This document shows, piece after piece, positions 9,012-17,115 of a stretch of DNA of 64,000 nt. The notes below the pieces were generated by a model. That model was not told the origin of the DNA. It ran no database searches and saw nothing but the letters and a program-made list of their open reading frames with translations. The position numbers were made by a program, and so were the translations under genes. Where the stretch lies: contig NZ_JAJTNP010000004.1 of assembly GCF_021311115.1 (NCBI RefSeq), positions 310,001 to 374,000 of the forward strand. Reading direction: 5' to 3'. This stretch comes from Chryseobacterium gwangjuense. Lineage in GTDB: Bacteria; Bacteroidota; Bacteroidia; Flavobacteriales; Weeksellaceae. Each line of letters opens with the position of its first letter. Within the stretch, counting starts at the first letter, position 1.

Positions 9012-10391
9012 CTACAAATAAATCTGGAACTGCATAATGAATTCTCCTTTGGATTTCGGACTTTCCGTAGGATTGGTATAGGTTGGTCTTGTAGAATATT
9101 GCGTAGTGATTTTTGCGTGATGACCATCTATGAACCAATTGGCACCGATATCGAATTGTGATGAAGATTTATCAAATGCTTCAAAGCTTTTGTGTGTGTA
9201 TGCTGCAAATGGTTGAATTCTGACTTTTGGTTTTTCCGTTTGATTGGGCAATAGTAAACCGGCTTGTGCGTAGATAATATTACCTGTTCCGATAGTGGGT
9301 TGTAAATTTCCTGGTCCTGCAATCGCTTTGTTACCGATAAAATTAGGATCTGTAGAAGCGATGTTCATAATGCCCAAATTTCTGATGTAGTTCGGGCCGA
9401 ACTGATAATTGTAATATCCTGCATAAGCAGAAACTGCCATTTTATTTTTAGCATTTCCTAATGGAATATCTGCAAAAGCGTCGACTGCAACAAGCGTAAT
9501 GTCGTGTTTTTCAATCGTTGAATTAACAGAAGTTCTTGTTCCGTCTTTTTGGTGGTAAAAACCTGCGCCGACACTGAAAACTTTTTTTGTCCCCAGATAA
9601 GAACCAACTTTGAATGGCAATGTATTAGATTCTTCATCCAAAAATTGATATTCAACATATCCGGCTTTTGAAAAATTAGGGTTTCCGTTGTTGTCTACGG
9701 CTACCGCTTTTGACGGATCCGTAACATTTACCGGAGTTAGATCCGTTGCAAAAGGTTTGTTTAAGCTAAAACGATATTCCAGTTTTCCGTATTTTCCTTT
9801 CGCAAACATTCCCAGTTGTCTTGCGAACTGATCGGAATTGTCAATCAAAGGCCAGGTAAAAATAGGAGAGTCAACCGTAAGAAAATTCAATGTAGAAGCC
9901 ATGGTCATACGGGAAAGTCCCATGTAATAATGTAAGCCGGCCCCTAAAGATAAACTGAATTTTCCGGCTTCTCCAGGTAGAACAACTGCGTATTCATTCC
10001 AGGCATCATGAAAAAACATCTGCGGTTTTTTGCCGTTTCCATAACCGCCAGTTCCTGAAGTGCCGGAACCGCCTCCATTGATGAAGGTCTGATTGTTAAT
10101 TCCAAAATGTCCCAAAATCATATATCTTTTGGAAATCTGGGCATATGCTAAAACACGTAATCGCCTGTTTCCAAAGCTCCAGGAGTTATCTGTAGCTTCT
10201 CCACCAACCATACTTCCGGGATTCATTTGGGTGTTTCTTAACCAAAACTGGTCCCACAAAATAAATCTGACATATTTATCGCCCTGCTGGTTGAGGTTTA
10301 CTTTTAATCCACTTCCATAATCAGGAGAACCTTGAGAATATAAAGAATTGCTTATTAAAGCTAATCCAATAAAAGTGAGTAATTTCTTCAT
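9012..10391 (-). CDS. outer-membrane porin
   Basis: A 459-residue protein with a signal peptide (MKKLLTFIGLALISNSLYSQG). The body is rich in alternating hydrophobic/polar strands with repeated aromatic residues and ends ...GEFIMQFQIYL, a hydrophobic terminal beta strand typical of outer-membrane barrels. I read it as a 14-18 stranded porin but cannot name the family. It is the first gene of a minus-strand series leading to the transporter, the sensor kinase and two acyl-CoA ligases, so it probably admits the same organic acids. Confidence 0.75.
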   Translation of the reverse strand: MKKLLTFIGLALISNSLYSQGSPDYGSGLKVNLNQQGDKYVRFILWDQFWLRNTQMNPGSMVGGEATDNSWSFGNRRLRVLAYAQISKRYMILGHFGINNQTFINGGGSGTSGTGGYGNGKKPQMFFHDAWNEYAVVLPGEAGKFSLSLGAGLHYYMGLSRMTMASTLNFLTVDSPIFTWPLIDNSDQFARQLGMFAKGKYGKLEYRFSLNKPFATDLTPVNVTDPSKAVAVDNNGNPNFSKAGYVEYQFLDEESNTLPFKVGSYLGTKKVFSVGAGFYHQKDGTRTSVNSTIEKHDITLVAVDAFADIPLGNAKNKMAVSAYAGYYNYQFGPNYIRNLGIMNIASTDPNFIGNKAIAGPGNLQPTIGTGNIIYAQAGLLLPNQTEKPKVRIQPFAAYTHKSFEAFDKSSSQFDIGANWFIDGHHAKITTQYSTRPTYTNPTESPKSKGEFIMQFQIYL

Positions 10392-10583
10392 AAATTATCA
10401 ATTTTTGGCGTTGTTTTTTGTGAAAGCCAAATTGTAATTAATAATTTGTTTGAAGAAATTTAATATATATAAATGCTAATCATATAGTTTATAATTGATG
10501 TTCTATGATTTTGATTTAAAAAGTATATCTGTGTAATGTGTTGATTTATTTTATAATTAACTTATTTACAATTTATTATAATT

Positions 10584-11000
10584 TTATTTTTTAAATCTTT
10601 CCCATTTTATTAACATGTACTTATCTGCAAATTGAGTAATAATTAAACCAGAGTTTTTTATATTTTCTTCTTTGCTCATGTATTCAATCAATTCATTTTG
10701 CTTTAAGATTTTGTACACAGGATGGAATTCTGAGTGGGGCGGTCTTACAATATTATACTTCTTAATCCATGAACTGATGGTAACATGAGAAACACCAAGA
10801 ATTCTTTCTATCTCACGAAAGCTTAAGCCTTCAAGATAAAGCTGCAGAGCTTTAGTTACATAATAATCATCTATTTGTTTTCCGAGTTTTTTTACAGTGA
10901 AATAATAGTTGCAGTCTTTACAATGAAAACGTTGTTTTTCATTGATGATTCCGCTTTTTACAACTTTTGTTCCGTTGCATTTAGGGCATTGATTTTCCAT
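10584..11000 (-). CDS. zinc-ribbon plus helix-turn-helix protein (IS1 InsA-like)
   Basis: A 138-residue protein. The N-terminus is a C4 zinc ribbon (CPKCNGTKVVKSG...FHCKDCNYYF), residues 5-27. A helix-turn-helix resembling the InsA/IS1 N-terminal module follows (LSFREIERILGVSHVTISSWIKKY, about 57-80; shown in two parts LSFREIERILGV and SHVTISSWIKKY). The last ~55 residues have no DDE motif, so it is not a full transposase. No IS ends or second transposase frame are visible. It is divergent from the arginine operon with a shared 160-bp upstream region, so it may be a domesticated transposase fragment acting as a regulator (inference), or a decayed IS1-type gene. Confidence 0.75.
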   Translation of the reverse strand: MENQCPKCNGTKVVKSGIINEKQRFHCKDCNYYFTVKKLGKQIDDYYVTKALQLYLEGLSFREIERILGVSHVTISSWIKKYNIVRPPHSEFHPVYKILKQNELIEYMSKEENIKNSGLIITQFADKYMLIKWERFKK

Positions 11001-11107
11001 AACTATATCTTTCTAGCAAATATATAATAATTTAGCAAAATGTTAATTTATTGTAAAGATAAAATTACCTGTATATTAATTAAATTCAATAAAATTATCT
11101 TTTTTAT

Positions 11108-11139
11108 TTTGATTTAAAAGAAATTATATTTTAAATTTG
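11108..11139 (+). promoter_or_regulatory. candidate promoter of the arginine operon
   Basis: TTTG at 11108-11111 and TAAATTTG at 11132-11139, spaced 20 bp, close to the Bacteroidota consensus TTTG-N19-TAnnTTTG. The expected transcript start is about 20 bp before the GNAT start codon. No clear ArgR box was found. Confidence 0.65.
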
Positions 11140-11160
11140 CCAAAAAATTTAGATAAATAA

Positions 11161-11760
11161 ATGGAAATAGAAATTTCCTCATCCATACATCTGATGTATG
11201 TGAGTGAAATACAGCAGGAAATGTACGATTCTGCACAGCGAAGAGGGACGGGTATTGCAAAACGTTCCATAGAATATTTAAGTAAGAAGATTTCAGAAGG
11301 CAATGCTGTGGTAGCTACTGAAAATGGGGAGTGGGTAGGTTTCTGCTATATAGAGACCTGGTCACATGGTCAGTTTGTGGCCAACTCCGGACTGATTGTT
11401 TCACCGAAATTCAGGGAAAGGGGTGCTGCGACTTTAATTAAAAATAAGGTTTTCCAATTATCTAGAGATAAATATCCGAATGCGAAAGTTTTCGGACTCA
11501 CGACAGGGCTTGCCGTAATGAAAATCAACAGTGATTTAGGCTATAAACCGGTAATTTATTCTGAACTGACTCAGGATGAAGAATTTTGGAATGGTTGTAA
11601 AAACTGTGTGAATTATGATATTTTAATGAAAAAAGAACGAAAAAATTGTCTTTGTACAGCTATGCTTTTCGTTCCTGAGAATATAACAAAAAATGGAGCT
11701 GCCTATACGCAGCCGGAAATTAAATATAGCAATGAACAAGAAAGTCATCTTAGCGTTTAG
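11161..11760 (+). CDS. GNAT acyltransferase, likely N-acylglutamate synthase of the arginine operon
   Basis: A 199-residue GNAT protein. The acyl-CoA binding loop is SPKFRERGAATLI (R85-x-x-G-x-A90). It is the first gene of the arginine operon, where the acylation of glutamate would be needed; no argJ or classical argA is present. From memory, the syntenic gene in Bacteroides has been proposed as N-succinylglutamate synthase, which agrees with the succinyl-type transcarbamylase downstream. The C-terminal part has four cysteines, C146-x2-C149 and C163-x-C165, suggesting a metal site or redox switch. The 3' end overlaps argG by 29 bp. Confidence 0.8.
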   Translation: MEIEISSSIHLMYVSEIQQEMYDSAQRRGTGIAKRSIEYLSKKISEGNAVVATENGEWVGFCYIETWSHGQFVANSGLIVSPKFRERGAATLIKNKVFQLSRDKYPNAKVFGLTTGLAVMKINSDLGYKPVIYSELTQDEEFWNGCKNCVNYDILMKKERKNCLCTAMLFVPENITKNGAAYTQPEIKYSNEQESHLSV

Positions 11761-12928
11761 TGGAGGTTTGGATACCTCTTACTGTGCTAAATATCTTAGT
11801 GAAACACTGGGATATGATGTGTATGCAGTTACTGTAAATACCGGAGGTTTTTCTAAAGAAGAGGAAAAAGAACTGGAGAAAAAAGCCCTGAATCTTGGGG
11901 TAAAGGAATACAGGTGCGTTGATGCTCAGGAAGATTATTACAATTCTTGCGTAAAATATTTGATTTTTGGAAATGTATTAAAAAACAATACTTATCCTTT
12001 GTCTGTAAGTGCTGAACGTACGATCCAGGCACAGGAGATTGCAAAATATGCTATTGAAATCGGTGGTGATGCCATTGCCCACGGAAGTACGGGTGCTGGA
12101 AATGATCAGGTTCGTTTTGATTTGATTTTCCAGGTAATGTGTCCGAATGTGGAAATCATAACGCCGATTCGTGATATGGCTTTGTCCCGTGAAGAAGAAA
12201 TCGAGTTTTTGAAAAGCCACGGTTACGAAATGGAATTCCATAAAGCACAATATTCTGTGAATAAAGGACTCTGGGGAACTTCAGTGGGTGGAAAAGAAAC
12301 ATTAACTTCAAGAAATTATCTTCCCGAAGAAGCTTTTCCATCACAAATTAAAGAAACTCAGCCTTCAGAATTGGAAATTGAGTTTAAAAATGGGGAAATA
12401 GTAGCCGTAAATGGGGAAAATTTCGAACATTCGGTATACGCGATTAAGAAAGTTGAAGAATTAGCTTCTGCTTACGGAATCGGTCGTGATATTCACGTTG
12501 GAGATACAATTGTCGGAATTAAAGGAAGAGTTGGTTTTGAAGCGGCAGCAGCGTCTGTGATTATCAAAGCGCACCATTTATTGGAAAAACACACGCTTTC
12601 AAAATATCAGCAGATGATGAAGTCTCAATTATCCGACTGGTACGGAAACTGGCTTCATGAAGCCCTTTTCTTAGATCCTGTGATGAGAAATATTGAGTCT
12701 TTCCTGGTTGATTCGCAAAAAACAGTCAGCGGAAAAGTTTTTGTAACCCTTCATTCATATCGATTTATTTTAAACGGAATTGAATCTGAACATGATTTAA
12801 TGTCTGATAAATTCGGAAGCTACGGTGAAGCAAATAGAGCGTGGACCGGTGAAGATGTAAAAGGGTACACGAAAATCGTAAGCAATTCATTAAATATCTA
12901 TCACCAGATTAACGGAATGAACATATGA
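11732..12928 (+). CDS. argG: argininosuccinate synthase
   Basis: Joins citrulline and aspartate with ATP to argininosuccinate, the penultimate step of arginine synthesis. The start at 11732 (MNKKVILAFSGGLDTSYCAK) places the PP-loop AFSGGLDTS at residues 8-16, as in the family; the 398-residue length is normal. Other signatures include GAGNDQVRF and SAERTIQAQEI-type segments. An in-frame ATG 39 bp upstream lies inside the GNAT gene and is less likely. It overlaps the GNAT gene by 29 bp and argC by 4 bp (ATGA). Confidence 0.96.
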   Translation: MNKKVILAFSGGLDTSYCAKYLSETLGYDVYAVTVNTGGFSKEEEKELEKKALNLGVKEYRCVDAQEDYYNSCVKYLIFGNVLKNNTYPLSVSAERTIQAQEIAKYAIEIGGDAIAHGSTGAGNDQVRFDLIFQVMCPNVEIITPIRDMALSREEEIEFLKSHGYEMEFHKAQYSVNKGLWGTSVGGKETLTSRNYLPEEAFPSQIKETQPSELEIEFKNGEIVAVNGENFEHSVYAIKKVEELASAYGIGRDIHVGDTIVGIKGRVGFEAAAASVIIKAHHLLEKHTLSKYQQMMKSQLSDWYGNWLHEALFLDPVMRNIESFLVDSQKTVSGKVFVTLHSYRFILNGIESEHDLMSDKFGSYGEANRAWTGEDVKGYTKIVSNSLNIYHQINGMNI

Positions 12929-13887
12929 AAACAGTAGGAATTGTAGGCGCCAACGGTTATACGGGAAGCGAATTGGTTCGTCTACTGGCTTTTCATCCGA
13001 ATGTGTCTTTGAGTTTTTTATATAGTCGTTCGAATTCGGGGACAAAGATTTCAGATTTGTACCCGGATTTAACGACAATTTGTGAAATGGTTTTAACAGA
13101 TCAACCTGAAGAGGTGGATATTTTGTTTCTATGCCTTCCTCACAAAGAAAGCCAGAATTGGCTGACTCAGCATGTTGTAAAAGATGAGACGTTGGTGATT
13201 GATTTAGGAAATGATTTCCGCTTAGAGGGAAATTTAGGAAACAGAAATTTTATCTATGGTTTACCTGAAATCAACAAAAAACAACTTTTAGGGGCAAAAA
13301 GTATTGCGAATCCGGGATGTTTTGCAACGGCAATTCAGTTGGCTTTGCTTCCGCTAGCTCAAAAAGGTCTGTTGAATGAAGTGTACACAACGGGAATTAC
13401 GGGCTCAACAGGTGCAGGTCAGTCTTTGCAGGCAACGACACACTTTACTTGGAGGAACGATAATATTTCAGCATATAAAACTTTGACACATCAGCATGTT
13501 GATGAGATTTTACAGCAGTTGGTGTCTTTTAATAATAATGAAATCAGTCTGAATTTTGTTCCATGGAGAGGGGATTTTGCGAGAGGAATTTTTACGAGTT
13601 CCACGGTAAAAACAGATTTAGAACTTTCAGATATCGAGCAATTGTTTAAGGATTTTTATGCGGAGGAGCCTTTTGTAAAGGTAAGCGAAAAAGCAATTGA
13701 CTTAAAACAGGTTGTCAATACGAATCGCTGTGTGATTCAAATTGAAAAGAATGGAAATGTTGTGGTTATTCACTCAGCGATTGACAATTTGTTAAAAGGA
13801 GCTTCCGGGCAGGCTGTCCAAAATATGAATGTTGCTATGGGTTGGGAAGAAAATCTAGGATTGAACTTGAAACCGATTGCATTTTAA
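12925..13887 (+). CDS. argC: N-acyl-gamma-glutamyl-phosphate reductase
   Basis: NADPH-dependent reduction of N-acylglutamyl phosphate to the semialdehyde. The 320-residue protein opens with a Rossmann motif (GIVGANGYTGSELVRLL), and the catalytic Cys132 lies in IANPGCFATA. The start overlaps the argG stop by 4 bp. In this operon the acyl group is probably succinyl rather than acetyl (inferred from the transcarbamylase). Confidence 0.95.
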   Translation: MKTVGIVGANGYTGSELVRLLAFHPNVSLSFLYSRSNSGTKISDLYPDLTTICEMVLTDQPEEVDILFLCLPHKESQNWLTQHVVKDETLVIDLGNDFRLEGNLGNRNFIYGLPEINKKQLLGAKSIANPGCFATAIQLALLPLAQKGLLNEVYTTGITGSTGAGQSLQATTHFTWRNDNISAYKTLTHQHVDEILQQLVSFNNNEISLNFVPWRGDFARGIFTSSTVKTDLELSDIEQLFKDFYAEEPFVKVSEKAIDLKQVVNTNRCVIQIEKNGNVVVIHSAIDNLLKGASGQAVQNMNVAMGWEENLGLNLKPIAF

Positions 13888-14202
13888 ATGTAAATAGTCA
13901 ATAAGTCAATTGTGAATTTTTACAACCCGAATTAAAAACGACCTAGGAAAATGAAGCGTTAAGAAAATTAATTCTATGAACGTGAAGAAAATTCTACTGT
14001 TCGAAGCGCGACACAAATGTCGAACCGAAGGGAAAAACCCTATTTCGCGCAAGTTTTAGAATTTTTAGAGAATAGAAATAATTTTTAGCGAAAGTTTCCA
14101 GTCTCGAACTTTTGTTTCTTTTGCCTTGAAGCAAAAGAAAAATATAATAAAAGATGAAGTTGTAAAACCAACAACTATCAACCAACAACAATCAACTACA
14201 AA
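13888..14202. repeat. argC-argD gap filled with intergenic repeats
   Basis: A 315-bp gap inside the operon. At 13990-14140 there is a flavobacterial-type repeat with short stems (CGACACAAATGTCG, GGGAAAAACCC) and the string TTCGAAGCGCG...TTTCGCGC. It yields a spurious 65-residue reading frame on the minus strand. Just before argD, 14169-14200 is a low-complexity stretch built on CAACAACTATC/CAACAATC units. No real gene seen. Confidence 0.65.
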
Positions 14203-15342
14203 ATGAATTTATTCAACGTATATCCATTATTCAACATAAATCCAGTAAAAGCTCATGGATCATTTCTTTGGGATGATAAAGGAGAAAAATATCTTGATTT
14301 TTACGGAGGTCATGCCGTGATTTCTATTGGGCATAACCATCCGCATTATCAAACCCAATTAAAAGAACAGTTAGAAAAAATTTCTTTCTATTCAAACTCG
14401 GTTCAGAACGAACTGCAAACTGAGCTGGCTGAAAAATTAGGGAAGCTTTCAGGTTTGGAAGATTACAGTTTATTTCTGTGTAATTCAGGAGCAGAAGCGA
14501 ATGAAAATGCTTTAAAATTGGCATCTTTTCATAACGGAAAAAATAAGGTTCTTTATTTTTCAGGTTCATTCCACGGAAGAACTTCGGCGGCAGTTTCGGT
14601 GACGGATAATCCAAAAATTGTAGCTCCGGTAAATTATGATGAAAGATTCATAAAATCTGAATGGAATAATATCGAGCAGCTTGAAGAAGTTTTCGAAAAA
14701 CAAGGAAGTGAAATTTCATCTGTTATTATCGAAGGAATTCAGGGAGTGGGAGGAGTTATGATTCCAGCGGTTGAATTTTTAATTAAAATCAAAGAATTAT
14801 GTGAAAAACATGACGTGGTTTTGATTTTAGATGAAGTTCAGTCAGGATACGGAAGAAGCGGATATTTTTTCGCGCATCAGGAATTTGGAATTGAAGCCGA
14901 TATTATTACCACAGCAAAAGGAATGGGAAATGGTTTTCCTATTGGTGGCGTGTTGATTCATCCAAAATTTCAGGCAAGCAACGGTTTGCTGGGGACAACA
15001 TTTGGAGGGAATCATTTAGCTTGTGTAGCTGCGATTGCTGTATTGGATGTAATGAAAGATGAGAATCTCATCGAAAATGCTCAGGAAATGGGCGAGTATA
15101 TTGAGAACGAAATTAAAGATTTTCCACATATTAAAACCATCCGAAGGAAAGGGTTGATGATTGGAATTGAACTCGACAGGGATTGCTCTGAAGTGAGAAA
15201 TAACCTGTTGTACCATCATCATATTTTCACAGGAAATTCTAATGATAAGGCTGTGTTGAGGATTCTTCCGGCGCTTACCATTAAAAAAGAAGAAACCGAT
15301 CTATTCATTGGTGCTTTAAAAACTGTTTTAGAAAATCTTTAA
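14203..15342 (+). CDS. argD: N-acylornithine aminotransferase
   Basis: Class III PLP aminotransferase of 379 residues that converts the N-acylglutamate semialdehyde to N-acylornithine. Visible motifs: NSGAEANENALKLA (phosphate cup), SFHGRTSAAVS, LILDEVQSGYGRSG (D210 pairs with the PLP nitrogen) and the Schiff-base lysine K239 in TTAKGMGNG. It starts after a repeat-filled gap, 315 bp downstream of argC, and is followed after 11 bp by the transcarbamylase. Confidence 0.93.
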   Translation: MNLFNVYPLFNINPVKAHGSFLWDDKGEKYLDFYGGHAVISIGHNHPHYQTQLKEQLEKISFYSNSVQNELQTELAEKLGKLSGLEDYSLFLCNSGAEANENALKLASFHNGKNKVLYFSGSFHGRTSAAVSVTDNPKIVAPVNYDERFIKSEWNNIEQLEEVFEKQGSEISSVIIEGIQGVGGVMIPAVEFLIKIKELCEKHDVVLILDEVQSGYGRSGYFFAHQEFGIEADIITTAKGMGNGFPIGGVLIHPKFQASNGLLGTTFGGNHLACVAAIAVLDVMKDENLIENAQEMGEYIENEIKDFPHIKTIRRKGLMIGIELDRDCSEVRNNLLYHHHIFTGNSNDKAVLRILPALTIKKEETDLFIGALKTVLENL

Positions 15343-15353
15343 ATCAATTCAAA

Positions 15354-16313
15354 ATGAAAAAATTCACCTCTGTAAGTGATGTTGAAGACTTACAGGAAAT
15401 TATAAAAAAAGCGTTAAAAATTAAAGAAAACCCTCTTTCGGAAACCGAGAAAGGGAAAGGAAAAACAATCGGACTTGTCTTTTTAAATTCAAGTTTAAGA
15501 ACCCGTTTAAGCAGCCAGATTGCGGCACAAAATCTAGGATTAAATGTATTGACTTTAAATGCTGCTCAGGAAGCATGGAATTTAGAATTTGCAGATGGTG
15601 CTGTTATGAACGGCGATACTGTCGAACATATTAAAGATGCTATTGAAGTATTGAATCAATATTGTGACATCATTGCGGTTCGTTGTTTTGCAGGAATGAA
15701 AAGCAAGGAAGATGATGTTAATGAAAGTATTCTAAGTCAGTTCGAACAATATGCAAAAGTTCCGGTTATTTCTTTGGAATCGGCAACACGTCATCCTTTG
15801 CAAAGTTTGGCAGATTGTATTACGATTACAGAAAACTGGAAGGAAGAGCGTAAGCCGAAAGTGGTTTTAACTTGGGCTCCACATATCAAACCAATTGCTC
15901 ATGCGGTTGGAAACTCTTTCGCAGAGTGGATGCAGGAAATGGATGTAGATTTAGTGATCACCAATCCAGAAGGCTATGATTTAGACAAAAACTTTACAAA
16001 AAACGTGAAAGTAATCCATAATCAGGATGAAGCGTTGAAAGATGCAGATTTTATTTATGTGAAAAACTGGTCGTCTTTTGATGACTATGCAGCAATGCCT
16101 GAAGTGAAAGAAAACTGGATGCTAACAAACGAAAAACTGGAAAATACCAATCAGGCAAAAGTAATGCACTGTCTTCCGGTTCGTCGAAATGTGGAATTGA
16201 GTGATGAAGTAATGGATGGCGGAAATTCTATCATTTATCAACAGGCAAAAAATCGAATTTTCTCAGCACAAGCAGTTTTTTCTGAAATTTTAGATGAAAT
16301 TAATTCAAAATAA
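15354..16313 (+). CDS. argF': N-succinylornithine carbamoyltransferase (argF')
   Basis: A 319-residue transcarbamylase of the AOTCase/SOTCase branch, not classical ornithine carbamoyltransferase: the carbamoyl-phosphate loop is SSLRTR (46-51), with ESATRHPLQS and HCLPVRRN further on. Residue 90 is Val in NGDTVEH. At this site Xanthomonas AOTCase has Glu92 and Bacteroides SOTCase has Pro90. Published mutants of AOTCase with Pro, Ser, Val or Ala there switch to succinylornithine, so Val90 predicts a succinyl substrate. It uses carbamoyl phosphate, made by carAB nearby. Confidence 0.9.
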   Translation: MKKFTSVSDVEDLQEIIKKALKIKENPLSETEKGKGKTIGLVFLNSSLRTRLSSQIAAQNLGLNVLTLNAAQEAWNLEFADGAVMNGDTVEHIKDAIEVLNQYCDIIAVRCFAGMKSKEDDVNESILSQFEQYAKVPVISLESATRHPLQSLADCITITENWKEERKPKVVLTWAPHIKPIAHAVGNSFAEWMQEMDVDLVITNPEGYDLDKNFTKNVKVIHNQDEALKDADFIYVKNWSSFDDYAAMPEVKENWMLTNEKLENTNQAKVMHCLPVRRNVELSDEVMDGGNSIIYQQAKNRIFSAQAVFSEILDEINSK

Positions 16314-16320
16314 TGAAATC

Positions 16321-17115
16321 ATGCAGGAAAAGCTTTTCGTCATAAAAATAGGAGGTGCTTTAATTGATGATGATGAATTATTAGAACAATTTTTAGAGCA
16401 GTTTGCTGAGATTCAGGAAAAGAAAATTCTTGTTCATGGCGGTGGGAAATTAGCCACGACTTTAGCAGATAAACTGGGAATTGAACAGAAATTGGTCGAT
16501 GGTCGAAGAATCACGGATAAAGAGACTCTGGATATTGTAGCAATGGTCTATGCAGGAGGAATCAATAAAAATATTGTGGCCAAACTTCAGCAGAAAAAAT
16601 GCAAGGCAATTGGATTTTCAGGTGCTGATGCCAATCTGATTAAAGCGACAAAAAGAGAAGATGAGGACATCGATTTTGGATTTGTGGGAGATATCACTGA
16701 GAAAAGTATCAATAAAAAAATCATCTCAAAGCTGCTTAAACTTGAATTGGTTCCTGTGTTTTCAGCGATTACTCACGATAAAAAAGGACATCTTTTCAAT
16801 ACCAATGCGGATACAATTGCTTCGGTAATTGCGCAGGCTTTATCAGTGAAATATGATGTGGAATTATTGTATTGTTTTGATAAAGAAGGTGTTTTGGAAG
16901 ATGTTGATAATCCAGAATCTGTTATTAAAAACATTTCAGAAGAAGAATTTTCAACCTTAAAAGATGAAGGGAAACTTCATAAAGGAATTCTTCCCAAACT
17001 GGAAAATGCCCTTGGAGCGGTAAAAAATAATGTAAATAAGGTATTCTTAATTAAAGAAACCGAACTTAAAAACCATATAGAACATCATCATGCAGGAACT
17101 GAAATCTGTTTATAG
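16321..17115 (+). CDS. argB: N-acylglutamate kinase
   Basis: Amino-acid kinase family; phosphorylates the N-acylglutamate. The start at 16321 (MQEKLFVIKIGGALIDD) gives 264 residues and the proper KIGG N-terminus. The in-frame ATG 27 bp earlier lies within the transcarbamylase gene. VHGGGK (about 38-43) and GFSGADANL are visible. It lies 7 bp after argF' and overlaps the next gene by 26 bp. Confidence 0.93.
   Translation: MQEKLFVIKIGGALIDDDELLEQFLEQFAEIQEKKILVHGGGKLATTLADKLGIEQKLVDGRRITDKETLDIVAMVYAGGINKNIVAKLQQKKCKAIGFSGADANLIKATKREDEDIDFGFVGDITEKSINKKIISKLLKLELVPVFSAITHDKKGHLFNTNADTIASVIAQALSVKYDVELLYCFDKEGVLEDVDNPESVIKNISEEEFSTLKDEGKLHKGILPKLENALGAVKNNVNKVFLIKETELKNHIEHHHAGTEICL

Noticed and set aside
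11040..11160. ArgR-type box upstream of the arginine operon
   Set aside because: The nearest match (TGTAT...ATTCA) has the wrong spacing between half-sites.
13994..14191. 65-residue minus-strand reading frame between argC and argD
   Set aside because: It is made of an intergenic repeat; no start signals or family resemblance.
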